Below are positions 23,159-35,700 of a stretch of DNA of 64,000 nt, piece by piece (position 1 is the stretch's first letter; the number at the start of each line of letters is the position of its first letter). The DNA lies in assembly GCA_001599815.1 (NCBI GenBank), contig BCIA01000001.1, positions 1,368,934 to 1,432,933 of the forward strand. The letters run 5' to 3'. The DNA is from Furcasterigmium furcatum. Taxonomy: Eukaryota; Ascomycota; Sordariomycetes; Glomerellales; Plectosphaerellaceae. The notes beneath the pieces are model-generated. The model saw only the letters and a list, made by a program, of their open reading frames with translations, was not told the DNA's origin and ran no database searches. A program made the translations under genes and the position numbers.

Positions 23159-26100
23159 AGTTCCCTCATGTCAATAACGCCGCAAGCGTCCGGATCTAAC
23201 CTGCCACGCAGATCGAACCGAGGGTACGATGTCATGTCAACCCATAGCCAACCAGGGCGTCACCCCTTTCCACGCGAGATACAGGTGGGTTGGAGGGGGC
23301 GACCGAGGCATGGGTCCGTCCCAACACTGTGTAGTCCGCACCCGGACGGGGGAGTCTCGGCCCCGTGTGCCGGACAGACGGTTCCGGCGATGGCGCGGCT
23401 CCGAGGTGTGGAGGAAAGTACCGGCCGCTGCCCGCCGTTTGGCTGGGGCGGCCGTTTTGGCAGGCGTTCCCGGGAGCCACGCAGGGACCATGGGGATATG
23501 ACCGGCTGAGGGCCTGGTGGTGGTCTGAGACACATGGCTAACAGGGGCCCTTGTTCCCTCCCGCTTGCGGAACGTCGGAATGGGAGATGTGTCTTAGATG
23601 TGTCAAGCGGAGACTGCCGCTGCCAGTGCGGAGTGAGCTCCGAACTTTGCTTCGGGAAGAGATCTTCACGGACGAGTGTGGCGGAAGAGTTGAGTTTGGA
23701 AGCCAGATGGCAGAGGGGATAAAGGAGCTGAACGGATCGTGGCGTGAGGTCGATGTTCGAGCCATGCGCCCTGAAATCTCTCTCGAATGGTTCATGAAAC
23801 CTTCAATACAGGTTGGATGTTCTGGAATGCTCGTAAGAGTCTCGATTTGAGGGTCTTTGAGGTTGGGTGCTGGTTTCGGTATGGAATTGGCATGGCGTCT
23901 CGACCAACATCTCCCCTTTTCTTGCGTCAAAGCTGGCCGTCGTGAGGAATAAACACCCCGTGGGACACATTTTCATACTTTCAATATGCACCAAAGATAT
24001 TGAAAGGTCTACATGGTGTCTATACAGTCGATTCTTTGGAGAAAAAGCAGCTTCCTCTCGCGACGGTCGGAGCATCGCAATGCCCATATCCTAGATCTCC
24101 TATCGGTGGCTCTATTTCGAGCAGCGGGCGATCTCAAACATCACGCCATGTTGGTCGCCCTGGCCATTCATGATCAGTTCATCTCCAGTTTGATGGCAAG
24201 AATAAAGCAAGAGATCTATATTTGTCCTTAGAGGATAGTACCCCCTTCTCCTGAATAGCCCGAGACAACCCCTGGGGAAACGGTCTCAGACATTTCTCAT
24301 GGCCAGGGCATTGATGTAGCGCAACGGAGTTCTGGGATAATTCTCCGTGAAACAAAGTGGACGCCCGGATTTGGTACGGAATTGTTCCGGACTTCACCGG
24401 CGGCGTACCGGCCACCGCCGGCCGGCGGACAGTGGCGGCCGCCCGGAGCCGAGCCCCTGAATCCCGGTGTTTGGCGGGGTCAACCTCCGGCCAGCTGCCC
24501 CGCGATCCGGAAAGTCCAACATCGCACGGATCCAAACAGGATCCCTTCGAGACGTTCCCCAGATGACCTTTCCATTGCCTATGTGACTGAATAATGCCTG
24601 TTGCAGAAAGCCCAGCCCTGAAGAAAGTCGATGCAGTCCAGCCTGGCCTGATTTCTCGCATCTACCTTCCCAACTAAACGCTTACTCCCGCAATCAGGCC
24701 GATGCACTCGCAGCCATCCCACGTCCGAGGGAAACGCCTCCGGCTGCCGCGCCTGCGGCTTTTATTCATCTCACCCAACTCCCAGCCTTGCGCCCTGAAG
24801 CGTGAGACGGGAAATGCCATGTCTCACCCAGCTACATCCCAATCCGCCGGTATCAATCACATCTCACGTACTCGCCTCTGCTTTACTCAGCTCACCTCAC
24901 CACCCTCTCTGCCTCGAGGACAGTCACGGCACGGCGATGCCGCGCGAGTCATGATGAGGGATGCTCGCCGCGCGTCTCCGATGGTCGCACTTTCGCGCGG
25001 GCACGGCGGGATGAAAGGCCTGAATAGTAGAGGCGCATTTGGCATTGCAGAATGCCGTTGCTGTGAAAATGCCCAAAGGGCAGCGAGAACGGGATGGCAG
25101 CATGGCCAAGCATGGGAACCCCGCGAGGGGGTGATGGGCTGCGTGGGAGAGCATGCCTTTAACGTCTCGTTGCATACCAAGAACAGCCATGCCCTGTGGT
25201 CTGCTGCGAAGCAGCCAACAAGCGCGCGCGCGCGGCCAGACAAGGAGGCCGGAAGCCCCAGATGCTTGACATGGCATGCAAGCAATCGCTGCATCATGCA
25301 CGCTCAGACCTGGGTGTGTCTCTGTGCGTTGATGACACCGTTCGGGGTGGTGTTGGCGCTCCCTGGGCGGGGGACGAAGAGGAGATGGTGGTGTGCGGCG
25401 GCTCCACGCCCCCCTCCCGTCCACCTTGTCGTGGAGCTAAGGTGAGCCCCTCAGTCAGTCCATCCCTGGCTGTGAATAGTGCCAAATGGCTGGAGACGGC
25501 TTCCTTGACGAGGGAAGCTACCATGTAGCTACATCGCTCGAAGAGCCCAGCGCGGAGACTTGTATCAGGGGAGGAGAATCCATGGCCCTCTCTAACCATG
25601 GCCGGTCGAGCATATGTTCTTCCAGGCGATTCATAGGCATATCACTCCCTCGTGGTCATGACTGACCCAACTGCCGGACGGCAGCCAGACATTGCAACAA
25701 GTGCATGTCAGAATTCTGTCGTTATGATAGAATGCAAAGCGAGAATCCAAATCAGCAGGCGGAACACCATGAGTTGACGTCGCTCCCAAGCCGATGATCG
25801 ACAGGATTCTAGGCCGGTCTACGCGATGCCGGCTTTCATCAGAACATGCAGCATGATGGCACGGCAGGCAGTCGGCTCGCGACTCCGAGCCCGAGTTTCT
25901 GCGTCTGGCAGCGGGTGGGAGGAGGCCGTGTCACGTCATCTCGATGGGGATGCGGCTCAGTACGGCCTGGGGCCACTTCGGAGGCGCGCGGAGCGGACGG
26001 CGATAGGATGGGGGGATCACGGGGAGAAGCAGGTTGGCAGGGAAGGAAAGGCAATGTGCTGCCCATCTTGGTGATGTAGGGTAGGCAGCCAAGAGATGGG

Positions 26101-26486
26101 AAGGCTGCGTTATGGGGCATGTGGGCGGCGGCGGGTTGAACTTTGCCTGTGATATGCAGCCGCGGCACGACCATGTTTCTCTGCACAATACTTTGGAAGT
26201 GCTTGCGGCCCATGAGCATACATATCGACAACAAACCTGACTTTCCCGTTTGACCCCCGTCAATATGGAACGAGATATGTGTTGAACTGCGCAATAAATA
26301 TCACTCAACCCCGCGAATCGATCTCCGCTTATCATGTACGGTATCTAAATGGGACGTCTGGATCAGGGTAGTGTCTCCTCTCGAAAACCACTGTTGTTAG
26401 GTCCATTCGTTGTCGGCGGTGCAGGGTTGTTCCCAGAAACCTGCGCGGTATATCTGGGGGGGAGTGTTGAGGCATCGGCGCGGGGC

Positions 26487-26506
26487 ACGGTACGGTACGG
26501 TACGGT
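26487..26506. repeat. ACGGT x4 tandem repeat
   Basis: Four perfect ACGGT units flanked by GGC and GCC. Related GGTAC-based motifs recur elsewhere in intergenic DNA of this window (408-420, 32427-32436, 61364-61377, 63976-63992). Confidence 0.85.
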
Positions 26507-29500
26507 GCCTTTTTCGTCCGTGTTTGACGGAGGTACATTGGAAGTACTTGAATGTACCACATGCACAAGAGATGCATGCTCGTCAAGATTGGCCCTGTCG
26601 TCTGTATCGAAGAGCAAGCGGGATCTCGAATCGACGTGCTAGCGGGGCGGGGTGATCAGCCCAGATTTTGAGAACAGGGGTGGTGGGTGCTGGTGGTGCT
26701 GCTTCACATCACAGCATCCATTCCCTCCAGCCCAGCACGCACCTAGATACCGAGATATGCTGGCAGGCAGTGGCGGCGGCACCATCAGGGCGCTAATGGA
26801 TGGAGGCAAGCTGTCGACTGTCGGCCCATCATCCTCGGAGATGAGGTTGGCGCTGAGACTGGCATGTCGAGTACAGACTTTTGCGCCCCCAAGTCGAGCT
26901 GGTCCCTTGCAGCGTTGATGCTCATGGCGGCGTTCGGCGTAGCCGGAGGATTCTCGAGATGCATATCTCAAGCACAATGGCATGGCATGCCAGCGAAGTC
27001 TTCTCCCGTCCAGATAGCGTGCTCGCTTGTTTTGGGGGTTACTGCGGCGGTGGATCGATGGAGGGTGACGGCGGAAAGGATGTAGCGCACTCGGCGCTGG
27101 GATGCGCTGGCGGGGCTTGAGCTGGTCGACATGGCTTGGCTGATGCCGATGATCTGTCGTTCGCATGAGTAGGTCGTATGGGGAAGTTGTCTGCTCTGTG
27201 CCGGCAAAGCTTGGATGCCACCAACTCGTGGGATGGTTCTGTATGTATGTGCAAGGAGACGTGCGGCGCTGCGTCACTGCGCCCGTCATTCTTGGGCGAT
27301 GTCGGCGGCATGGCCTTGCTGACTTGAGGACGGTCCCAACTTGACGTGGCGATTGACGTCTGGGCCATCCCATGTCATTGTCATCTCTTCTTTCGGCCCT
27401 GTCACCGTCTGATGTCTGCCCCTGCAAGGGGAGAACATCGGCCCCCTCAACCCCCTGTCGGGTGTGTCCGTGGCTGACGGTTTTTGTCCCGTCCCAAATG
27501 TCCGACTCCATGATGTGATGATCAGGGTTGAGGGCGTGAGCGTGATGGCCAAATGCTCGCGCATCTTGCTCTTGTCAAGGAGAAGCTGTAGGATTCATGT
27601 CCGAGGGGTGAGAGGTTAGTAAGGCCGGTCCGGGAGAAAAACGATGATCGGCACATTGCTTTTTCCGGCCGTTTCGTTTCAACCCGGTGCCCGGACTCCC
27701 GTCACCTCAGGGCAAGGCAGGTACAAGTAGGCTGGCGGGATTGGAGCCCGGGGCGGAGGCAGGAACGACAGAGCTCACATGCGCTGAAACCAAGCGCTGC
27801 CGCCGCCGGGGAACGGAGGGAAGGTGCACTTCCATGCGGTTCCCGGATGCTACCTTCTCGGTGAGACCTGCACGTCTTGAAGAAAACTACCTTGACCTTC
27901 CTGCATCCAATCTCTTTTTTTCTCTCCAGCATCTCTCGCCATCATCTCCTGCTCCGTCGACGGCGTCCACGTGCCGGCCGGCGGCTTCCATCGAGTAAGC
28001 AACACCCGGCCTCAGTCAGGGCTACGAGAATCGCCGCGCCAGAGTTCCGTTTTTATTACCAATTCCTCCACCGAGCGCCAAGTTGAACACACGCCCCCGA
28101 AACTTCTCCACGGCTCGGGCCAAAATCACTTGATCGACAATGTTTGCTGACAGCTTCCGCTCCGATATTTGTGCTGCATCGCCCTCGCGCATCATGCAGC
28201 CAGCCCCCAGACGCAGGTCCGAGAGGAAACAGTAAGGTGGCACAGCCAGCGCCGAAATGCTCACGAGCCTCGCGTCTCGACAAACATCATCGACAGACGA
28301 GGAACATGACGATCCCTGCCTCTTAGCTGCATTCTCCGCTGCATGTGCACTTCAGGTCCGGTGGAGAGCTTGCGCGTTTCCCCTCTCCACCCGCGTTGCA
28401 CCAAGTGTTCCCATCCATGGGCGGTTTTTGGGGGTCGTTTCGTCGCCAATTGGCAATTGGCAATGCTGTATCAAGCGCTGCGATGCCAGGGAACCCCTCT
28501 GCATTGGGCAGGTCAATATTGGTCCAGTCCAGGGGGGAGGGCGTCTCGTTATGGGCGTCCCTTTGGTAACACATATGTAAGTCAGGATGGGTGAGACAAC
28601 AGGACCCCTGGCCAGTTCGTCGATGAATGTCGTGCATGTGCTGGCGCTAGGGCGGCCAACCGTTACACAGAACGGCGCTCGTTCGACCAACTTGGAATGT
28701 TCATCGCCGGACTGACCTGGAGCAGTTACTTGTACCGTCGCCATTTGGGAGTGGTGCCCCCATGGCATGGTCATTTCTCGTCAGCAGAAAAAGGCTTGGG
28801 AGGACCTAAAGCTTGACGCCTCCAGCAGCACCCGTGGCCGGAGCTCCAAGGGATCGATCGACCTTCCAAGACCACTTCGCTCTGCGCCCAGGTGGTGGAG
28901 TGAGCGCGGCCGTTAGTCGCCAAGCCCAGCATTAGCTAAGAGACATGCTATTCTCCGACGTTCGTCGCCTTTGCTCTGCGCGTAATGCCTGATGAGGCAT
29001 GTCAGTGTCATGGATCGTGGTTCCGGAGGCTTGACCAGGGAATAGCAAGGAGGGGGTCGCTCGTGAACGAAGCCTTTTTGAGACGGCCTTGCAGAAGGTG
29101 ATCGTGCTAAGCCCAGGCCCCTGTCCTTACTAGCAAGGGCTGAATGGGGGGTAGAATGGGGGGTGGGCTGGTCCTTGCAGCGTAAGATCTGGCCGAGAAG
29201 GCCAGCATCAAGCAAGCTTGGAGCACGCCAGCCGTCTGTCTGGAGTGCAGCAGTAGGGCGACTCCCCAGAAGCACCGGACTCTGCTCCGTGTTGCTGAAG
29301 ACTCCTGGAGGAACACGCGACTCCATCGCCAGCCCGTCCCCAGCCTCCTACCAAGACATTCCTCCTTCCATCGGACTTCGTGGACGTCCTGCTGATCCCC
29401 GTGGCCAGATCTCCTGCAGCGCGGGCTGATCTCTTGCACGGACCGATCATGACGTCCTTGGAGGAGCGCCAGCCAGGGGGATTGGACACACATCGACCTG

Positions 29501-30604
29501 GACGAGTGACAGGCAAACCGATCCAGCCGGGGCAACACCACACTCATCTCCAGCGCCGGGCCCTTGGCGGCGACGCCCTCGACTGTCGTGCGACGACCTC
29601 AGTCCCGAGGTGTGCTCCCCGGCAGACCTCCGGCCACACCACCTCCGCAAGTCTCCATATTGATTATGCTACCGATACGATGCGCCATTGCCATGCGGAT
29701 GGGCAGGCAGCCGGAACATCAGCTGTCGTGTGACAACGCCATGTCTCAACCTGGGGAGCTATGCAACGCGCGTGCCGGCCTCGAGGGAGCTACTGGGCCA
29801 GCCGGGACACCCTCTTTACTAATATCGCAAAATAGCATTTCACAATCACAATCACATTCACCCTCACCTTCACAGTCATCACACCACTCGCACATGAGCA
29901 TTGGGAACGCATCTCAGCCTTTTTGCTAGCAACAAGCCCGGGTCTTCTCATCTCCCCTGATTTTTGGTGATTCCGCTCCCTATGAACAGTCTGCCGTCTA
30001 ACCCTTTCCATCTTCCGGGAGACCTCACCCGTCTAAGGGGCCTGCACCGGTGCTTCTCTGTGCATGGTTGCGAGGTCCCTCGATGAAGAAGAGAATACAA
30101 GCAAAAGATGCCGCCGCCCTTGCCCAGAATAGACAGAAAAAGAGAAAAGCCCGATTACTTCGCACATGAGCGTCCAGTCGCTCGCTCGCACAATGCTAGA
30201 AGCATGGATATCATCCAACGATTCCTTTCCAATGCAAATAATGATCAAGACGGTGCTGGTATCATCAGCTTTCCGTGCCGCCCTGTCTCGATGAATGCGA
30301 GTAATGCTTTGATGAAACGCGAGGAAAAATCAAGCAGTATGGTTGTTTTTTTGTGCGATAATTTTCGACTTGTCAACGTTCCATGGCCACATCCCACCAC
30401 GGTGGTGTGTGGTGTATGTTCCGGGCCAAGGTGTGTTTTTCAGTGGTGTCGGTGGTCAAGCTCAGGCCATGGTGGCTTGGCTGATAGCCGCCGTTGCCAG
30501 AGTTCTGTTTTCCCTCTGGCTGTCGAAAGCAAGTCGCATGTCGTGCAATCTGTCAACATGGTCATGTAAGGTCGTAAATCATTATGCCATGATGGCGACT
30601 CCCA

Positions 30605-32258
30605 TCAGTTTGCCGGGGATCCTATCCGCGCAAAGGTGATGTGCGGCTTGATGGCCTTGTTGGGATGGGTCATGGTGCGCAGGGTGCTGGGCCGGGTGGG
30701 CGCGCAGTCGTCCTTCTCGCTATGCTTCTCGGCGTTCTGGCGCTCGTGGCGGTAACGGATCAGGTCCTGGCCGTTAGGGGGCGTGGTCAAGCTGGTGGCC
30801 CGCTTGGGACGAGGGGTGAGGCGAACGTCGTCGTTGGCGTCACCGTCGGCGCGGCTGCCCCAGGATGTCATCTTGAGGGTGGACAGCGCATAGAGCTTGA
30901 TCAGGCCGTGGAACCAGCCGAAGAGAATGGAGGCAGGGAGGAACTTGATGTCGCTCGGGTTGCGCCTGAAGAGGCCCCACAGCTTGACGGTCTTGGTGAA
31001 GCCGAAGACGAAGATGATCTGGGCCCAGAGAGCGCGCTGACGGCTTACAGGGTCCCATTCGGCGGTACCCTTCCAAAGAGCAATGATGATGAGAGGATCG
31101 AACAGGAATGCCAGAGAGGTGAAGGTGGCAAAGTGCAGAGCATAGGTGCACCAAGGCTGCTGGCTATATCAAAGTGCAGGGTTAGCTTCAACAGACCTAT
31201 TAACCGAAGCGGCAGAGGCATCGACTTACGTCAGGACATATCTCTCAGTCACCATGCTGGTCCAGTTGCTCCTCCAGTTGCTCCTGGCCCAGCGCGAGCA
31301 CTGATACAGGAACTTTGTGCTGTTCTCCAGGGTGGTCTCAAGCTCGCATTCACGCTCATACTGGATCCAGGTCTTCCACTGGTGGCTGACGAGCCAGCGA
31401 GTGACAAAATTGTCGTCGTCGGCGTTGAGGATGTAGGGGCCCCACTTCTCCGTCTTGAAGCCCTCGAGGAAGTCATGGCTGGAGAGAATCTCGGACCGGT
31501 AGGCACCGGTGCGTCCAGACATGCAGGAAGTGCCGCCGTCGATGTTGTGGGTAGCCGAGATCTCAAAGTTGCGACGCTCGATGTAAGCTGCGCCAAGCCA
31601 GTTGTAGATGCGGGTCGAGAGGGGGCCGTCCCAGATGCGCTGCACCCTCTGGCAGGTGCCAACACCGCCAATCTCGGGGTCTTCAAAAGGCGCGAGGATC
31701 CAGGGCATCAGCGTGGAGGGCCAGGTTACATCGTCATCGGCCATGACGGTGATCTTGGTGGTGACCTTGGGCAGAGCCTCGCAAACCTGAAGCCGCTTGT
31801 TGGCAATGGGGGTGGACAGGACCTGGACGTTGGGATGAGGGAGAGTGACGGCAAGCTTCTCGAGGGCCTTGTGCTTGTCGTGAGTGGTGACGAGAAGCAG
31901 GCCGTAAGGCTTGCAGGCCAGAATGCTCTCGAGAGACGGGCGAAGCTCCTCGGGTACGTTGTGAATCGTGGGGATGACAACTGTCACATCGTCCGCAGTG
32001 AAGGAGGGCTTGGCGGGAATGGGCTTGGACTTGTAGATCCAGTGGCTGACACAGTGGACGAGGAGTCTTGTGTACCGATGAATCCTGGGCTCACTGTTAG
32101 TCGTTTCTCGAGGCAGTTGGTTGGTTCCGGTTGGCCCGGCTCAACCCGAAGGGGCTCCTCGCAAGCACATACCAGAGAACGATGAAGAGGATGAACCAGG
32201 TGGAAGACGTCCAGAGGGACGCCCACATGGGGCCGAGGGAATCGAGGAAGCCAAGCAT
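30605..32258 (-). CDS. Family GT2 polysaccharide synthase (Cps1/ZtGT2 type), 3 exons, 499 aa
   Basis: Exons: 32258-32173, 32084-31230, 31163-30605, all GT-AG, total 1500 nt with stop. The N-terminus has one or two membrane segments (STWFILFIVLW, then LLVHCVSHWIY). The catalytic region starts DVTVVIPTIHN and carries DDDVTW (about 145), an ADDDN acid triad (about 252) and a QxxRW-type motif as QCSRW (about 290), the three acidic/QxxRW signatures of processive GT2 enzymes such as hyaluronan and chitin synthases. The C-terminus has three further hydrophobic segments (LHFATFTSLAFLFDPLIIIALW, AQIIFVFGFTK, FGWFHGLIKLYAL) and a basic tail. In Zymoseptoria and Fusarium the orthologous GT2 is needed for hyphal growth on solid surfaces and virulence; in Cryptococcus CPS1 makes hyaluronan. 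The product here is not deducible. Confidence 0.92.
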
Positions 32259-32725
32259 GGTGAAAATGCCTGAAATACCTGCGCGCGTGCAGGTCCGCGT
32301 GAGTGAGTTGTGGGAGGGATTGCTTCCGGGAAGCTTATGTGGTGCGCGTGAAGATACGCACCAGAGTACGATGCGGCGAGAGGTTTAAGAAGTGGTCTGC
32401 CTTTATCAAATCTTTGATATGGCGCTGAGGTACCGGCACGGGCGTGGTTGGGAGGGGTGAATGTACGGGGAGAGGAGGCGAGGTTGCGGTGTTCGACGCG
32501 GGATGAGGAGGAGAGGAGGAACAGGCGTCGAGGTTGATGGTGAGGGCGAATGAGCAACAGGCCACAACTCAGGGAGGGAGGCAAGTGCAAAAACAAACGT
32601 TCGAAGGGCTGTATTTTACGCCAACGATACCGTGCCTTGCGCGGCTGACTGCCTTGAAGCAGTGATAAGCAGCTCGTCAAGGTGTCTGTTGACAACAACA
32701 GCAACAGCAACAGCAACAACAGGAG
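32259..32725 (-). promoter_or_regulatory. Upstream region of the GT2 gene, with a CAG/CAA repeat
   Basis: The minus strand is CT-rich from about 32440 to 32540, as expected for the leader. Immediately upstream, about 32688-32720, is a CAACAGCAACAG-type repeat. No uORF could be judged real. Confidence 0.35.
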
Positions 32726-35700
32726 TAGCCACCACTCAAGGACGAAGGAGCTTTTCGCTTATCGACCTTGTTCCACAACCGGCAGAATGAAGGTTGAAGA
32801 CAACAAGCCTAGCAAGCAAGCTTCTTTCCAACAGCTAATGGGCCCAACTGTGTGTATGGTGAAGCGATCGTGGTGCACGTCGGTATTGGTGCAGGTCAGA
32901 CAGACAACGGGTAGGAGGACCGGGGTTCGGGTTCTCTCCAGGGATTCGAAGTTGGCGAGTAGTCGATCGGCCGAGGGGCTGACCTGGCAGCAGGCTCTCT
33001 GTTGCCGAGGTTGCAAAGGCGATCGAGATGTGCCTTGCCGGTAGAAATGACAATGATGCAGAGTGCCACCCTGAGAGACCCAAGATCAACACCCAATGCG
33101 TGTAGTGGGATGTTGTCCGGGACTTGACAAGATAATGTACAACGATGACGAGGAAAGGGGGTATTAAGGAAACCCAGCCATTGACAGACCAATTGGCCTA
33201 TAAAACAAAACAATGACCCAAGGGAACAAGTGGTTGATAAAGGCGTCCGAAGTGTAGCAAGCCCGGCTCATCGAGGAACGAGGGGCAGATATATAGGCCA
33301 ATGGGTCCAGATGGGCCCCTACCGAGCCTTGCCCATCCACGATGTACGCCAAGGCGTCGAGCAGCGGTAGTAACGTCGACCGGGTGGCCGAACAGGGAAA
33401 ATGGGCGTGAGATATGAGCGCATGTCATGTACCTGCGGGCATTCCCACTTGATCTGTTCTCCAGAACGAGTGCGACGAACCGGTCGAACATTCAGGGTAT
33501 CGGCAGGGGGAGGGGTGCCGCTGGCGGTTGTGTCGAGGAGGGGGCGTGAGGGTGGATGGACGTGGACACCAGACCAGACCACCCACATGCGAAGGAGATG
33601 GAGACGGACTAGTGTGGACGCGACGAGGCAAAAGAGGGAGAGTTGCAGCAGTCGTCCTCCAGAGACCGGACCCCGGCACCTCATCAGCGCAGATGAGTAC
33701 TTTTGCGGTACATGCCTGCCCGTACACAACTGCTGCTCACAAATCCAGGATCATCTCCGTAACGGAAGACGAGGGGGGAAACCGTTGTTATCTCCCCTTC
33801 CTTGGGCCTTGCCTCCCGGTGCCATCATGGAACACGAGCCCACTCGAGTCTGTCCAAGTGGCCTCTCGCTGAGTCGAGACGACTGTTAAGCGCGTGGACG
33901 GGGGCGAATTTGGCAAGAAATGGCGAGGCACAGCCAACAATTAGGCCCAGCAGACTGCTGCAGTGACCGAGTCTTCGACCTTTGATCCAACGAATGATCC
34001 CCCAATGCCCGCAACGGACCGGGGACGTCCTAGACGAATCACCAATGTACGCGTCGATGTGGAGACCGACAGGAGGGTCAGCACCCCCAAGGCGGGCGAT
34101 CGAACAGGCTTTGGTCATCGTCCACTGGGCCATGGAGCGTAGGCGGCGTTCCAATTGCACCCCAAGCACGAAGTAGCGCGCGCAGATGAGCCCGCTAGCA
34201 TCCGTCCACTTACAGAACAGAGTGTTGGATCCAGCTCCAAGAACACTCGAGTGTGTACTTGACGCGCCGCGCCTAGCCGCCGCTGAGTTGTGAATGCAAG
34301 TTGAAGGCGGAAGGGCAACAAGAGTATTCGTCCGTCTGGGGTCACGCTGTGATCCTGGCATTACCGGGCTGCCCAGTGGGATGAGATGACTCCAGGACTG
34401 CTGACCGAGAGGAGAATGTCGAGTCGAAGTCAGACTAGTTGGGGCCGGCAGCTGGGGCGAGAGCTGCGCGTTAACTGGGCAGTGGCATTGGCGATGGCGA
34501 GATGCGCCGTACTTGCTGATGCGATGGAGGGGTCTAGGTCCAAGACTCACGCGGAGTAATGGAGCCCTGGAGCCGCCAAATGGGCCCTGGAGCGGGGGAT
34601 GTGCTAGCATCTCATCAGGCTAGCAGGCTGAGGAGCCCGGTGGCCGTCCTGCGTCCTGTGCACAGCTGGGTCGGCTTGGTCGGCCAGCCAGGCACGTCGT
34701 TGCTATTTGCATCGGACCTCACACGACAATTGGTGCAGATTGCTCCATAGTTTCGTCGGAATACGGGCGCGTGGGAGGGACAGCGTCCCGTTCGAACAGG
34801 AGGACGGTGTTGATATCTGATGAAAATGTGGTTTCGTCGCAACACCTAAGAGCGAGTGAGCTGCAAGCCCTGGCGAGCGAGGCGTCAATCTGCGCAAGCG
34901 TGGGCCTGGCGGGCAGCGGAGTGTCGTCCGATCTAGGCCGGATCTCCTGATGATGCTCTTGTGCCAGGATGTTTTGCCTGAGGAACGCGTGCAGGACAGC
35001 CGTTGATGTCGTAGATGCTGTGGATTCATCGTGTTGCATGACACGGAGCGGAGAGCGTCCTATCGTCCACCGGATCGGCTGGCAATATCAGCAGCCCACG
35101 CACGCTGTTCCGTCCGTGATGGAAACAGACCTCGATACGGACGTATGTAGGTAGGTACTTACTTGGTCGATGAGATGCGGGTCATTCGTTGGAGGGCGTG
35201 CGTGGGCCGGCCGGACTTGTTGGTGCTGCTCGGCGAGGAGAAGCGAACGGGCGTTCGGTTTCCGTGTGTGGTCACCTTGGTCGGTGCTGGGCGTGGTTGT
35301 CGTCGGCCGGTCGGCACGGCTTGCGATGATAGTGCCGATGAACTTCTGGTTCGGGCTTGTGGCGTATGCCCGTTGGAGCGACACAGGTGGCTGGCAGCAA
35401 TGCGTGTGATGCATGTCGGAGGTTCGATTGTGGATGTCTAGAACGATCTGTCTGGCAGCGAGGCTCTTTTCGCCATAAACGTGGTCCAGACGGATGTGCA
35501 GCGCCGAGAGTGTTGAGCTGGACGGGAGTTGGAAGACGCGACGTCGAGGTTCCCCCATTCAGATCAACCTGGAGCCTTCCTAGGTACATTGGAAGGTACC
35601 TACTTGCTAAAGCAGTTCCATAAGCCTCCATCTCCCATTGTGCCTTCCCCAGCCCGGGTAGTCACCACCGGGGGCGAGGAAGGAGCAATGAATGGACGGC

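Larger units (their letters stand above)
22714..30604. other. Gene-empty stretch of about 7.9 kb
   Basis: No conserved gene is visible. Open frames reach 247 aa (24702-25445, +) and 290 aa (26639-27511, -), but both are rich in Arg/His/Pro/Ser and overlap others in several frames. Contents worth noting are a tRNA-like relic at 23041-23158, an ACGGT tandem at 26487-26506, and an imperfect TCACAA/TCACCC-type hexamer run at about 29836-29890. Composition is not AT-rich, so this does not look like RIP-mutated transposon DNA. Confidence 0.5.

Noticed and set aside
24702..25445. 247-aa ATG open frame on the plus strand
   Set aside because: No recognisable domain, antisense frames equally open, low-complexity basic composition.
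26639..27511. 290-aa ATG open frame on the minus strand
   Set aside because: Composition is Arg/His/Pro/Ser-rich with no motif or splice context, and other frames are open in the same DNA. Length is high for chance but not decisive; transcript evidence would be needed.
33825..34610. 261-aa open frame on the minus strand
   Set aside because: No motif, and no conserved-looking segment on reading through it.
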